This document shows, piece by piece, positions 25,226 through 33,580 of a stretch of 64,000 bases of DNA. Below the pieces are notes generated by a model, which ran no database searches, had not been told where the DNA came from, and worked only from the letters and a program-made list of their open reading frames with translations. Numbering within the stretch: the first letter of the stretch is position 1; every line of letters begins with the position of its first letter. The stretch is from Paenibacillus sp. FSL H8-0332 (lineage in GTDB: Bacteria; Bacillota; Bacilli; Paenibacillales; Paenibacillaceae): assembly GCF_037963835.1 (NCBI RefSeq), contig NZ_CP150145.1:2852001-2916000 (forward strand). The letters are read 5' to 3'. Made by a program: the position numbers and the translations under genes.

Positions 25226-25441
25226 ATGGCACGGACAAGAACGCAGAAGGCGCTGCTTAAGGCAGAGCGCTCAGGCACATGGGTTGCAGAAAGAAACCGC
25301 AGACTCAATCAGGATTACGGGGCCATCTCCCAGCATGTCAGAGTTACACCCGGCAAACGCGAGCAATTGAATAAGGTCAAACACAAGGAGCGGATCTTCC
25401 ATGATGGCGCTCCTTTTGCATGTCTGGGCATAACTGCATAA
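25226..25441 (+). CDS. Small basic conserved-looking protein
   Basis: This 71-residue, highly basic protein (MARTRTQKALLKAERSG at the start, VTPGKREQLNKVKHKER later) resembles short Arg/Lys-rich proteins of unknown function found in Bacillales. AAGGAG lies 11 bases before ATG 25226. A terminator-like hairpin (AAGGAGCG 25385-25392 with CGCTCCTT 25408-25415, then TTG) lies inside the last codons. The C-terminal tail FHDGAPFACLGITA may therefore be read-through after loss of an earlier stop. Confidence 0.55.
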   Translation: MARTRTQKALLKAERSGTWVAERNRRLNQDYGAISQHVRVTPGKREQLNKVKHKERIFHDGAPFACLGITA

Positions 25442-25444
25442 TGC

Positions 25445-26263
25445 TTAAGCCTGTGCCCTGCTGTGAATACGGTACTCCTTGGGCGACATGCCGAACCGGC
25501 TGCGGAAGATCCGGTGGAAATAGGTATAGTTCGCAAATCCGCAGGTCTCGGAGACATGCTCCAGCGGCATGGGGCTGAACGTAATCTTTTCCCGGGCCAT
25601 ATCCAGCCGTACATCATTTACATATTTGACAATCGTGGTGCCGAACGCTTCCTTGAACAGATGAACTGCCCGGGAGACCGAGATATCCACATGTGCGGCC
25701 ACATCCTCAAGCCGGAAGGCGTAAGAGGCATGCTCTTCAACGTACTGCTTCATCCGGTAAGCCAGATAAGCCTTCGGTGAGATCGCGGGCTGATCGATCA
25801 TCAGCCGGTCAATCTCCATACAGAGAATCTGCAGATAACATGAAGAGATGTCCGGTGAGGAGTCCGACAAGCGGCGCTGCTCCAGCACAAGCTGGCGGAA
25901 GAGGCTGAGAATATGATCGTTCATCGGCAGGCGGAGTACCGCCGGACGCTGCTTGCGTCCCCACCATTCTTCAATCCATGGGCCGCTGCAAAAGATATGA
26001 TAGTCGCCGCTCTCGATCCTCGGCTTGCCGACAGGATAGACTTCTTTGTCGATACTCAGATAGTAGGGGTCATTCGGTGCGAACAGCATGAGATCACCGC
26101 TCTCAACGGTCGTAATGGCGCCGTTCTCCCTGGTGCGGCTGCGCCCTTCAGTCTGGAGCCGCAGCAGATAATACTGTACGCCCTCGCTGCGTGACATATG
26201 AAATGGTTTGCGGTGGAAGGAGAATCCGGCGGATAGAATGTGGCAAGCGGCAGATGTTGTCAT
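25445..26263 (-). CDS. AraC-family transcriptional regulator
   Basis: The 272-residue regulator has an N-terminal cupin-like sugar-sensing domain (about 10-150) and two C-terminal helix-turn-helix units: RLEDVAAHVDISVSRAVHLFKEAFG and PLEHVSETCGFANYTYFHRIFRSRFGMSPKEYR. AGGAGGG precedes the ATG by about 5 bases. It is divergent from the five-gene sugar operon starting at 26576, which is the most likely target. Confidence 0.88.
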   Translation of the reverse strand: MTTSAACHILSAGFSFHRKPFHMSRSEGVQYYLLRLQTEGRSRTRENGAITTVESGDLMLFAPNDPYYLSIDKEVYPVGKPRIESGDYHIFCSGPWIEEWWGRKQRPAVLRLPMNDHILSLFRQLVLEQRRLSDSSPDISSCYLQILCMEIDRLMIDQPAISPKAYLAYRMKQYVEEHASYAFRLEDVAAHVDISVSRAVHLFKEAFGTTIVKYVNDVRLDMAREKITFSPMPLEHVSETCGFANYTYFHRIFRSRFGMSPKEYRIHSRAQA

Positions 26264-26575
26264 GTGTCCCTCCTAGTCTAATAAATGATAAGCAGATTGT
26301 TCATGTTTTAATCATATTATTCATTTTATTATATACGCTTTCATATTACCATGTACCTAAGCGAAAAACATAAAAATGATGTGGAGAAGGCCGTATTGCG
26401 GCGCTAAACGCTACATTTACAAACTCTGGAAACAGTGGATGAAACCAAGAGAACTCGTCGTTCTCCAATGTTTACAGCCCGTTTGTTCAGGTGATGTACT
26501 TCAGGGAAGATAACCGGGAGTGCGGCGGCAGCAAGAACTGGATAACTCCGGATCATATAAGGAGTGGGAATAATA
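26264..26575. promoter_or_regulatory. Divergent control region, AraC regulator / sugar operon
   Basis: This 312-base gap holds no gene. An AT-rich segment (26275-26345) contains ATATGAAAGCGTATAT on the minus strand, a partial cre-like sequence lacking the final consensus C. A GAGAAC-TCGTC-GTTCTC hairpin near 26450-26466 could be an AraC or RNA element. No convincing -35/-10 pair was found for the sugar operon. Confidence 0.35.
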
Positions 26576-27343
26576 ATGCTTAAGGTTGGACTACAGCTGT
26601 ACACACTAAGAGAAGAACTGGAACAGGATTTCGAGGGAACTATACGTAAGGTAGCCGAGCTGGGCTACAGCGGTGTGGAGTTCTTCCACTATTTCGGCCG
26701 TACGGCCGAACAGGTGAAGGCGCTGCTTGAAGAGACAGGGCTTGTTGCTGTCGGAGCGCACCGCCCGTACGATGCGATGCTGAATGATACGGAGCAGGAG
26801 ATTCGCTTCAATCTGGAGATCGGCAACCGCAACCTGATCGTGCCTTATCTGACAGAAGAACAACGGAACTGGCAGGAGGTAGCGGCGGGTCTGCGGACCA
26901 TCGGCGAGAAATGCCAGGCTGCCGGTGCTGTTCTGTCTTATCATAATCATGATTTTGAATTCACGGAGAAGGTTGACGGCCAGCCAGCCTTTGATTATCT
27001 GTTCGAAGCGGTCCCTGCTGAGCAGCTTCAAGTAGAGATGGATACATGCTGGGTGTATTTTGGCGGATATGATCCGGCAGAATATATCCGTAAGTACGCA
27101 GGACGCCTGCCGATCATTCACCTCAAGGATCTGAAGAAGAAAGAAGACGGCTCACCGGAGACTGTAGTGCTGGGCGAAGGTGAAGTGGATCTGGCTGCGA
27201 TCATTGAAGCAGCGTCTGCGGCTGGTGTGGAATGGGCAGTGGTGGAGCAGGACTTCTGCAGCCGCTCGCCGCTTGGTAGTGTGGCTGACAGCCTGAACTG
27301 GATCAAAACATATGAGAATCAAGGAGGAAGTATTCATGTCTAA
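26576..27343 (+). CDS. Sugar (phosphate) isomerase/epimerase, TIM barrel
   Basis: The 255-residue xylose-isomerase-like TIM barrel (AP_endonuc_2 family) opens with LKVGLQLYTLREELEQDF. Metal and catalytic positions are visible in LSYHNHDFEF, VEMDTCWVYFGG, IIHLKDLKKK and WAVVEQDF. Related enzymes isomerise or epimerise keto-sugars, or act on 3-keto-glycosides with Gfo/Idh partners. AAGGAG lies 11 bases before ATG 26576. The next gene starts inside its last codons (8-base overlap), so coupling is tight. Confidence 0.85.
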   Translation: MLKVGLQLYTLREELEQDFEGTIRKVAELGYSGVEFFHYFGRTAEQVKALLEETGLVAVGAHRPYDAMLNDTEQEIRFNLEIGNRNLIVPYLTEEQRNWQEVAAGLRTIGEKCQAAGAVLSYHNHDFEFTEKVDGQPAFDYLFEAVPAEQLQVEMDTCWVYFGGYDPAEYIRKYAGRLPIIHLKDLKKKEDGSPETVVLGEGEVDLAAIIEAASAAGVEWAVVEQDFCSRSPLGSVADSLNWIKTYENQGGSIHV

Positions 27344-28433
27344 CAAACTCAAAATTGCTATTATCGGTTGCGGTGGTATCGCAAACGGCAAACATATGCC
27401 AAGCCTTGCCCGTCAGGAGAATGCCGAAATGGTGGCATTCTGTGATATCGTGGAAGAACGTGCCCAGGAGGCTGCCAAGACCTACGGCTGCGAAGGCGCT
27501 GCCGTATTTACCGATTTCCGTGAGCTGCTGGCAACGGGCGGATTCGATATCGTGCATGTCTGCACGCCGAACGACAGCCACTCCGAGATTACGGTTGCAG
27601 CACTGGAAGCCGGCAATCATGTATTGTGTGAGAAACCGATGGCCAAGACCACTGCACAGGCGAAGGAAATGCTGGATGCCGCCAAGCGTACTGGCAAGAA
27701 ATTGTCCATCGCCTATCAGAACCGTTTCCGCGCAGACAGTGAATATCTGAAGGGGCTGTGTGAAGAAGGGGAACTCGGCGATATCTATTACGGTAAGGCT
27801 ATTGCGCTTCGCCGCCGTGCGGTTCCAACCTGGGGCGTGTTCCTGGATGAAGAGAAGCAGGGCGGAGGACCGCTGATCGATATCGGTACCCATGCGCTGG
27901 ATCTGACCCTCTGGCTGATGAATAACTACAAGCCGCGTATGGTAGTAGGTTCTACTTTCCATAAGCTGGGCCAGAAGAAGAATGCCGCGAATGCCTTCGG
28001 TCCGTGGGACCCTGAGCAATTCAAGGTTGAAGATTCCGCCTTCGGCTTCATTACAATGGAGAACGGTGCTACAATTGTACTTGAAGCCAGCTGGGCGCTG
28101 AACGTATCTGAATTCGGTGAAGCCAAGACGATGCTTGCCGGAACGGAAGGCGGAGCCGATATGAAGGACGGGCTGCGTCTGAACGGCGAACGTGCCGGCC
28201 GCCTGTATGAGACTAAGGTGGACCTGTCCTCCGGCGGTGTAGCCTTCTACAGCGGAGCTGCGGAGAATGAAGCAGACCGTGAAGCCCGTCTGTGGCTGGA
28301 AGCCGTAAGAGAAGACAAGGACCCGGTGGTTCTGCCGGAGCAGGCCTTCGTAGTTACCCAGATTCTTGAAGCAGTGTATGAATCAGCACGTACCGGACGC
28401 GCCGTATATTTCGACGGAAGTTCTGACAACTAA
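27336..28433 (+). CDS. Gfo/Idh/MocA-family oxidoreductase 1
   Basis: The 365-residue NAD(P)-dependent sugar dehydrogenase has the Rossmann motif GCGGIANGKHMPSL and VCTPNDSH. The catalytic-lysine motif is CEKPMAKT. The substrate-side block GGGPLIDIGTHALDLTLWLM holds the expected Asp and His. ATG 27336 is preceded by AAGGAGGAAG. It belongs to the sugar operon; the ligand is unknown, but related enzymes oxidise C3 of glycosides or inositol-like polyols. Confidence 0.88.
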   Translation: MSNKLKIAIIGCGGIANGKHMPSLARQENAEMVAFCDIVEERAQEAAKTYGCEGAAVFTDFRELLATGGFDIVHVCTPNDSHSEITVAALEAGNHVLCEKPMAKTTAQAKEMLDAAKRTGKKLSIAYQNRFRADSEYLKGLCEEGELGDIYYGKAIALRRRAVPTWGVFLDEEKQGGGPLIDIGTHALDLTLWLMNNYKPRMVVGSTFHKLGQKKNAANAFGPWDPEQFKVEDSAFGFITMENGATIVLEASWALNVSEFGEAKTMLAGTEGGADMKDGLRLNGERAGRLYETKVDLSSGGVAFYSGAAENEADREARLWLEAVREDKDPVVLPEQAFVVTQILEAVYESARTGRAVYFDGSSDN

Positions 28434-28480
28434 GAGCATCTCCGGTTCACGCGACTATCAGACAAACAGGAGTGGAATCC

Positions 28481-29551
28481 ATGAGTTCAATCAAACATAC
28501 TGTAGCCATCGTTGGTTACGGCGGAATGGGAAGCTACCATACCCAACTAATCAAAGAGAGTGACCGGGTGGTAGTGACCGGCGCTTTCGATCTGCTGGAA
28601 AACCGGCGCGCCTTGGCTGAGGAAGCAGGCTACACCGCTTATTCCAGCTATGAGGAATTGCTGGCAGATCCGGCAGTGGACATCGTTCTGATTGCTACAC
28701 CGAATGATGTGCACAAGGACATCGCCCTTCAGGCTTTTGAGGCGGGCAAGCATGTAGTCTGTGAGAAGCCGGTTGCCATGTCCTCGGCTGAATTCATCGA
28801 GATGCAGGCTGCTGCGGAGTCGGCCGGACGGGTGCTGATGGTGCATCAGAACAGACGCTGGGATGAGGATTTCCGCGTAATCAGGGAGATGTATGAGCAG
28901 GCGACGATTGGATCACTCTTTCAGATTGAATCCCGGGTGCACGGTGCTAACGGGATTCCCGGCGACTGGCGTCATGTGAAGGAGCAAGGCGGCGGGATGC
29001 TGCTCGACTGGGGCGTGCATCTGCTGGATCAGCTGTTGTTCATGATTGACAGCAAGGTGAGCAGTGTCAGCAGCAGCCTGAGCTTTGTCCTCGGCAATAA
29101 TGTGGATGACGGATTCGATGCGGTGCTGCAGTTCGAGAATGGGATCAGAGCCATCGTGGAGGTAGGGACAACCAACTTCATCACGATGCCAAGATGGTAT
29201 GTGAAGGGCACCGGGGGAACCGCTATTATTGAAGACTGGTCGCTGAGAGGCAGAATTGTAGCCCCCAACCACGAATCGGAAAAGATTGAACCGACACCGA
29301 TCCGCGCAGGTGTAGGCTTGACAAAGACCATGGCCCCGCCTTCAGAAGGCTCGACCGTCCTTGAAGATCTGCCTGCGGCATTAGAGATGCCTTCCAGCTT
29401 CTATGATAATCTGGCTGCTGTTATCGAAGGTGCGGCGGAACCGATTGTCAAGAATGCCGAGGTACTTCGAGTGCTGAAGCTCATTGAGGCGATCTTTGAA
29501 GCTGCAGAGCGTAATGAGACAGTTAAGAATTTCGATATCTACGGAGCTTAA
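28481..29551 (+). CDS. Gfo/Idh/MocA-family oxidoreductase 2
   Basis: The 356-residue second dehydrogenase has VGYGGMGSYHTQLI, IATPNDVHK, VCEKPVAM and the substrate block GGGMLLDWGVHLLDQLLFMI. It shares the fold but not the details of the preceding enzyme (WGVH instead of IGTH), suggesting a different substrate or the opposite redox direction. CAGGAG lies 7 bases before ATG 28481. It follows the first dehydrogenase by 47 bases. Confidence 0.88.
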   Translation: MSSIKHTVAIVGYGGMGSYHTQLIKESDRVVVTGAFDLLENRRALAEEAGYTAYSSYEELLADPAVDIVLIATPNDVHKDIALQAFEAGKHVVCEKPVAMSSAEFIEMQAAAESAGRVLMVHQNRRWDEDFRVIREMYEQATIGSLFQIESRVHGANGIPGDWRHVKEQGGGMLLDWGVHLLDQLLFMIDSKVSSVSSSLSFVLGNNVDDGFDAVLQFENGIRAIVEVGTTNFITMPRWYVKGTGGTAIIEDWSLRGRIVAPNHESEKIEPTPIRAGVGLTKTMAPPSEGSTVLEDLPAALEMPSSFYDNLAAVIEGAAEPIVKNAEVLRVLKLIEAIFEAAERNETVKNFDIYGA

Positions 29552-29592
29552 GCTAAGCTTCAATACGACCCAAGGAGAGGTGGAATCTGCAA

Positions 29593-30561
29593 ATGAAACT
29601 TGGAGTATTTATGGTGTTGTTCGGCGGCCGCAAGCTGGAGGATGCATTGGATTATGTGGTCTCCAAAGGACTTAAGGCTGTTGAGATCGGTACCGGAGGG
29701 TACCCTGGAAACAGCCATTGCAATCCCAAAGAGCTGCTGGAGAATGAAGCGGCCCTTCAGGAATTCAAGCAGCAAATCGAATCCCGCGGCTTGATCATCA
29801 GCGCCCTAAGCTGCCACGGCAACCCGCTGCACCCGCAGAAGGAGCTGGCGGACAAGGACCATGAGGTGTTTGTAGACACCGTGAAGCTTGCACAGAAGCT
29901 GGGCGTCAAGGTTGTGAATACCTTCTCCGGCTGTCCGGGCGATCATGAAGGCGCGAAATATCCGAACTGGCCGGTTGCCCCATGGCCGAACGATTACCAG
30001 GAGATTCTGGCCTGGCAGTGGGAGAACAAGGTAATTCCTTATTGGACAGAGCAGGCGGCCTTCGCCACTGCACATGATGTGAAGATTGGTCTTGAGCTGC
30101 ACGGAGGCTTCTCGGTACACACTCCGGCTACCCTGCTGAGATTAAGAGAAGCTGCCGGGGATGCCATTGGTGCGAACCTTGACCCGAGTCATATGTGGTG
30201 GCAGGGAATTGATCCGGTACAGGCGATTCATATTCTCGGCCGTGAAGGCGCGATCCATCACTTCCATGCGAAGGATACCGTTATTGATCCGGTGAACGTC
30301 AACAAGTATGGCCTGACGGACATGCAGTCTTATGCGAATATGCTGGACCGCGCCTGGCAGTTCCGTTCCGTAGGCTACGGACACGATGTTAAGGTCTGGG
30401 CAGATATGATGAGCGCACTGCGTCTGGTAGGCTACGACTTTGTAGTCAGCATCGAGCATGAAGACGGCCTGATGTCCATTGAAGAGGGCTTCTCCAAAGC
30501 CGTAGACAATCTCAAGCAGGTGCTGATCGAAGAGCCGCTGTCCGAGATGTGGTGGGTTTAA
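29593..30561 (+). CDS. Sugar isomerase/epimerase-like TIM barrel 2
   Basis: This 322-residue, longer member of the xylose-isomerase-like superfamily shows VEIGTGGYPGNSH, KIGLELHGGFSVHT, GANLDPSHMWWQGIDP, IHHFHAKDTVID and VSIEHEDG. These supply the Glu-Asp-His-Glu metal set expected for the fold. It differs strongly from the first TIM barrel of the operon, so the two are not a recent duplication. The ribosome site GAGGTGG is about 10 bases upstream. Confidence 0.86.
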   Translation: MKLGVFMVLFGGRKLEDALDYVVSKGLKAVEIGTGGYPGNSHCNPKELLENEAALQEFKQQIESRGLIISALSCHGNPLHPQKELADKDHEVFVDTVKLAQKLGVKVVNTFSGCPGDHEGAKYPNWPVAPWPNDYQEILAWQWENKVIPYWTEQAAFATAHDVKIGLELHGGFSVHTPATLLRLREAAGDAIGANLDPSHMWWQGIDPVQAIHILGREGAIHHFHAKDTVIDPVNVNKYGLTDMQSYANMLDRAWQFRSVGYGHDVKVWADMMSALRLVGYDFVVSIEHEDGLMSIEEGFSKAVDNLKQVLIEEPLSEMWWV

Positions 30562-30564
30562 CCG

Positions 30565-31536
30565 GTGGAGAGCTTCACTAAAGTCCAATTGAACGACCGG
30601 CAGCTGAGTCTCTTGACTGCCGCAGCCTTTGGTACAGATATCCAGATCGCCAGCAGCAGGGAGCTGACCGCTGGATTCTTTAATACGGCCTATGATCTAG
30701 AGTTAAGCGATGGCCGATCGGTCATTCTTAAGGTGGCTCCGGACCCGGAGACAGAGACTCTAAGCTACGAGAAGGATATCATGCGTGCTGAGGTGGAGGC
30801 TCTCCGACTGGTACGTGCTGCTGGCGGTGTGCCTGTGCCGGAAGTGTACAGCTATGACGACAGTCTGCAGTTGGTTCCGTGTCCGTATTTTTTCATGGAG
30901 AAGATTGAAGGGCAGCCGTATAACGAGGTGAAGGAGAGTCTCACCGAGGAACAACGGCATTCCATTGAATACGAGCTGGGTCAGTATCAGCGGAGAATCA
31001 ATGCGATTGAAGGGCCAGCCTTCGGGCTGTTCGGCAAAGAGCCTGACGGGAGCATACTCACCTGGAGGGAGACCTTCCGGTCCATGCTGCTGAATGTGCT
31101 TCAGGATGCGGTCAGACTGGAGGTGCGGCTACCGGCTAGTCAGCAGGAAATAGAGCAGGTGCTGGAGCTGTATTTGCCGGCCCTGGACGAAGTGACGCAG
31201 CCGCGGTTGGTACACTGGGATCTGTGGGGCGGCAACCTTTTTGTACAGGATGGGGTAATCGTATCGATTATTGACTGGGAGCGGGCGATGTGGGGCGATG
31301 TGCTGCTGGAGTATTATTTCCGGCATTTCGAGAGCTCGGCAGCGTTCTATGAAGGGTATGGGTCGGCTTTTACCAGCCGGAATGAACTTCTGCGCAAGCA
31401 GCTATACGACCTGTATCTGGACCTTATCATGCTTATAGAATGTTATTCTCGCCAGTACAAGGATGAGAATCATGTGAACTGGGCGCATGACAATCTTGCA
31501 GAGTCCTGGAAGCTGTTCTCGGGTCTGGTACTATAG
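30565..31536 (+). CDS. APH-fold (aminoglycoside phosphotransferase-like) kinase
   Basis: The 323-residue small-molecule kinase belongs to the APH/choline-kinase fold. The nucleotide lobe shows VILKVAPDPETE; the catalytic loop is VHWDLWGGNLFV (Asp and Asn of HxDxxxxN) and the metal Asp is in IIDWERAMWG. It starts with GTG only three bases after the previous stop, so it is probably translated by coupling. In this setting a sugar or amino-sugar substrate is more likely than an antibiotic, but this is inference. Confidence 0.82.
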   Translation: MESFTKVQLNDRQLSLLTAAAFGTDIQIASSRELTAGFFNTAYDLELSDGRSVILKVAPDPETETLSYEKDIMRAEVEALRLVRAAGGVPVPEVYSYDDSLQLVPCPYFFMEKIEGQPYNEVKESLTEEQRHSIEYELGQYQRRINAIEGPAFGLFGKEPDGSILTWRETFRSMLLNVLQDAVRLEVRLPASQQEIEQVLELYLPALDEVTQPRLVHWDLWGGNLFVQDGVIVSIIDWERAMWGDVLLEYYFRHFESSAAFYEGYGSAFTSRNELLRKQLYDLYLDLIMLIECYSRQYKDENHVNWAHDNLAESWKLFSGLVL

Positions 31537-31542
31537 GATACA

Positions 31543-31579
31543 CAAGAGGCCGGATCTCTTCTGAGATTCCGGCCTCTTG
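31543..31579. terminator. Hairpin between the sugar operon and fabV
   Basis: CAAGAGGCCGGA (31543-31554) pairs with TCCGGCCTCTTG (31568-31579), with an inner TCTC/GAGA pair. No T-run follows, so termination may be factor-assisted. Confidence 0.6.
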
Positions 31580-31618
31580 AGATTGTGTACAACAGACCAG
31601 ATGAATGTCAGTCAGCAA

Positions 31619-32812
31619 TCAGTAGCTGCTGTTACGGATGGCAACAACCGGATCGGTGTCAGCCTCATAGTCAACGCCGCCGGATTCGAAGCCAAACAAC
31701 TGAAAGAACTCGCGTCTGTAACCGGCCAGATCGGAATATTCGTAGACGTTCTCCGTGCTTAGCATGGGCCAGATGCGGTCCACTTCCGTCTGTACAGCAT
31801 GGCTCATCTCATGGTCATCTATCCGGATACGTCCTTGCCCATCTACCGGAGTCCCTTCCGGGTTGTACAAGAAATCTTTATACAGCCGGTAGGCCTGTTC
31901 TATGCAGCCTTCGTGCAGTCCCTGTTCTTTCATGACCTTATAGAGGACTGAGATGTAGAGTGGAACAACGGGAATCGCCGAGCTGGATTGGGTCACCAGG
32001 CCCTTGCTGACGGCTACATAAGCGCGGCCTCTGGTGGTTGATAACTGTGCGTTCAGCTGCAAGGCAGTGGCTTCCAGATGATCTTTAGCCCGGCCGATGG
32101 TACCGTCGCGGTAGACAGCCTGTGTTAGCTCCGGACCTATATAGGAGAAGGCGAGAGTGACCGCATCTTCTGCCAGAACACCGGAATCCCGGAGCGCTTC
32201 AATCCATAGCTGCCAGTCCTCTCCGCCCATCACATGAACTGTATCATCGATTTCAGCTTCGGTTGCCGGTTCAATTTGTACAGTGCTCAGTTCTCCGGTA
32301 TGGAAATTGACCGTTGTATTGGTATAAGGGTTGCCGATGGGCTTCAATACAGATTGATGAACTGCTCCGGTCTGCGGGTCTGTTCTGCGCGCAGAGGCTA
32401 CGCTATAGATGACCAGATCAACCTGCCCCAGCTCGCGGCGGATCAACTCTACGGTCCGTTCCTTCGTTTCAGTTGTAAAAGCATCCCCGCATACGCTGTA
32501 GGAGCGCAGGCCGGACGTATAAGCCATCTCCTCGAACGCTGCGGAATTATACCAGCCTGCGGAGGCCGTCCGCGTCTCACTGGCTATGCTGGGTCTGTAG
32601 ACACCAACGGTGGCAGCTCCTGCACCGAAGGCTGCTGCAACCCTGGCTGCAAGCCCATACCCGGTGGAAGCCCCGATCACAAGTACCTTGCGGGGACCGG
32701 TGAATTGTCCTTGGCTCTGTACATAGTTCACTTGCTGCTGTACCTGATGCGCACAGCCTGCGGGGTGGGCAGTCGTACAGATGAACCCGCGTGTTCGGGG
32801 TTTTATAATCAT
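31619..32812 (-). CDS. fabV: NADH-dependent enoyl-ACP/trans-2-enoyl-CoA reductase
   Basis: It reduces the enoyl intermediate in fatty-acid elongation. The 397-residue length and motifs match FabV: GASTGYGLAARVAAAFGA for NAD(H), SVASARRTDP, FSYIGPELT and the Y-x8-K catalytic pair (Tyr234, Lys243, in YRDGTIGRAK). FabV is the triclosan-tolerant alternative to FabI. It is monocistronic, with the HXXEE gene divergent from it. Confidence 0.95.
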   Translation of the reverse strand: MIIKPRTRGFICTTAHPAGCAHQVQQQVNYVQSQGQFTGPRKVLVIGASTGYGLAARVAAAFGAGAATVGVYRPSIASETRTASAGWYNSAAFEEMAYTSGLRSYSVCGDAFTTETKERTVELIRRELGQVDLVIYSVASARRTDPQTGAVHQSVLKPIGNPYTNTTVNFHTGELSTVQIEPATEAEIDDTVHVMGGEDWQLWIEALRDSGVLAEDAVTLAFSYIGPELTQAVYRDGTIGRAKDHLEATALQLNAQLSTTRGRAYVAVSKGLVTQSSSAIPVVPLYISVLYKVMKEQGLHEGCIEQAYRLYKDFLYNPEGTPVDGQGRIRIDDHEMSHAVQTEVDRIWPMLSTENVYEYSDLAGYRREFFQLFGFESGGVDYEADTDPVVAIRNSSY

Positions 32813-32905
32813 AGTAGTGTTACCTCGCTTTCCTGGGTGGCCATAGGATATAATTTACTTTATCGAGTGTTATCCCGCAACTTTCCCGGCAAAGAGGCGA
32901 ATATT

Positions 32906-33454
32906 ATGATGTTGAACTGGCTTCAAATACATATGGACGTAATAAGCCTGCTGTGGCTGCTGCCTGTAGTCTTTATGTTTCATGATTTTGAAGAGATTCT
33001 TACAGTGGAGGCATGGGGGAACAAACACGGTCCAGCTATAACAGCGTCGCTTTCCCCCGCATTGCGGAAGCGGATGGCACCTATGATGGGCATGACCACC
33101 AGGGATTTTGCCATGGATGTGCTGTTCGTGTATATTCTGATAGTAGGGGTAACCTTCGTTGCGGTATTTTTAGAGTTCTACTGGCTCTACTTAGCTGTCC
33201 TCGCTGTGTTTCTGCTGCATGTCTTCACACATTTGGCACAAAGTATGGTTCTGAAGCTGTATACCCCGGGTGTTGTGACAGCCGTGCTTTTGGCTTTTCC
33301 GTATTCCTTGTATGCTTTTTACCGCCTGCTGCATGAGGGTATTGTCAGTGAAGCTGACATAGGCTGGTCGCTGCTGCTGCTGTTGATTCTAACACCGCCG
33401 CTCGTATGGGGATTGATGAAGAAGCGGACAAGGCATAAGCATAGCGAAGAATGA
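32906..33454 (+). CDS. HXXEE-domain membrane protein
   Basis: The 182-residue integral membrane protein has about five hydrophobic segments. The first contains FMFHDFEEILTVE, the HxxEE motif naming the family, and a second conserved His lies in FLLHVFTHLAQS. Function is unknown. ATG 32906 has AGAGG 8 bases upstream. The frame is open far upstream (antisense to fabV), but that part has no matching start or family similarity. Confidence 0.83.
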   Translation: MMLNWLQIHMDVISLLWLLPVVFMFHDFEEILTVEAWGNKHGPAITASLSPALRKRMAPMMGMTTRDFAMDVLFVYILIVGVTFVAVFLEFYWLYLAVLAVFLLHVFTHLAQSMVLKLYTPGVVTAVLLAFPYSLYAFYRLLHEGIVSEADIGWSLLLLLILTPPLVWGLMKKRTRHKHSEE

Positions 33455-33486
33455 TGATTGTTGACGGTGACGTTTTCAGAAAAATC

Positions 33487-33516
33487 TTGACGTAAGCCCC
33501 TAAAGATAGATAAAAT
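33487..33516 (+). promoter_or_regulatory. Predicted oppD promoter
   Basis: TTGACG (33487-33492) and TAAAAT (33511-33516) are 18 bases apart, 64 bases upstream of the oppD ATG. Confidence 0.55.
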
Positions 33517-33580
33517 AATAGTATTGCGTGTTTTTTGGAATCACTATCATAACTTGAAAAGAAACAGAGAGGGTGACAGG

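Noticed and set aside
26328..26345. cre site in the AraC/sugar-operon gap
   Set aside because: ATATGAAAGCGTATAT lacks the conserved final C, so CcpA binding is doubtful; kept only as a note in the control-region entry.
32234..32905. In-frame extension of the HXXEE protein to 406 residues
   Set aside because: The extension is antisense to fabV, low in family similarity, and the ribosome site and conserved protein start at 32906.
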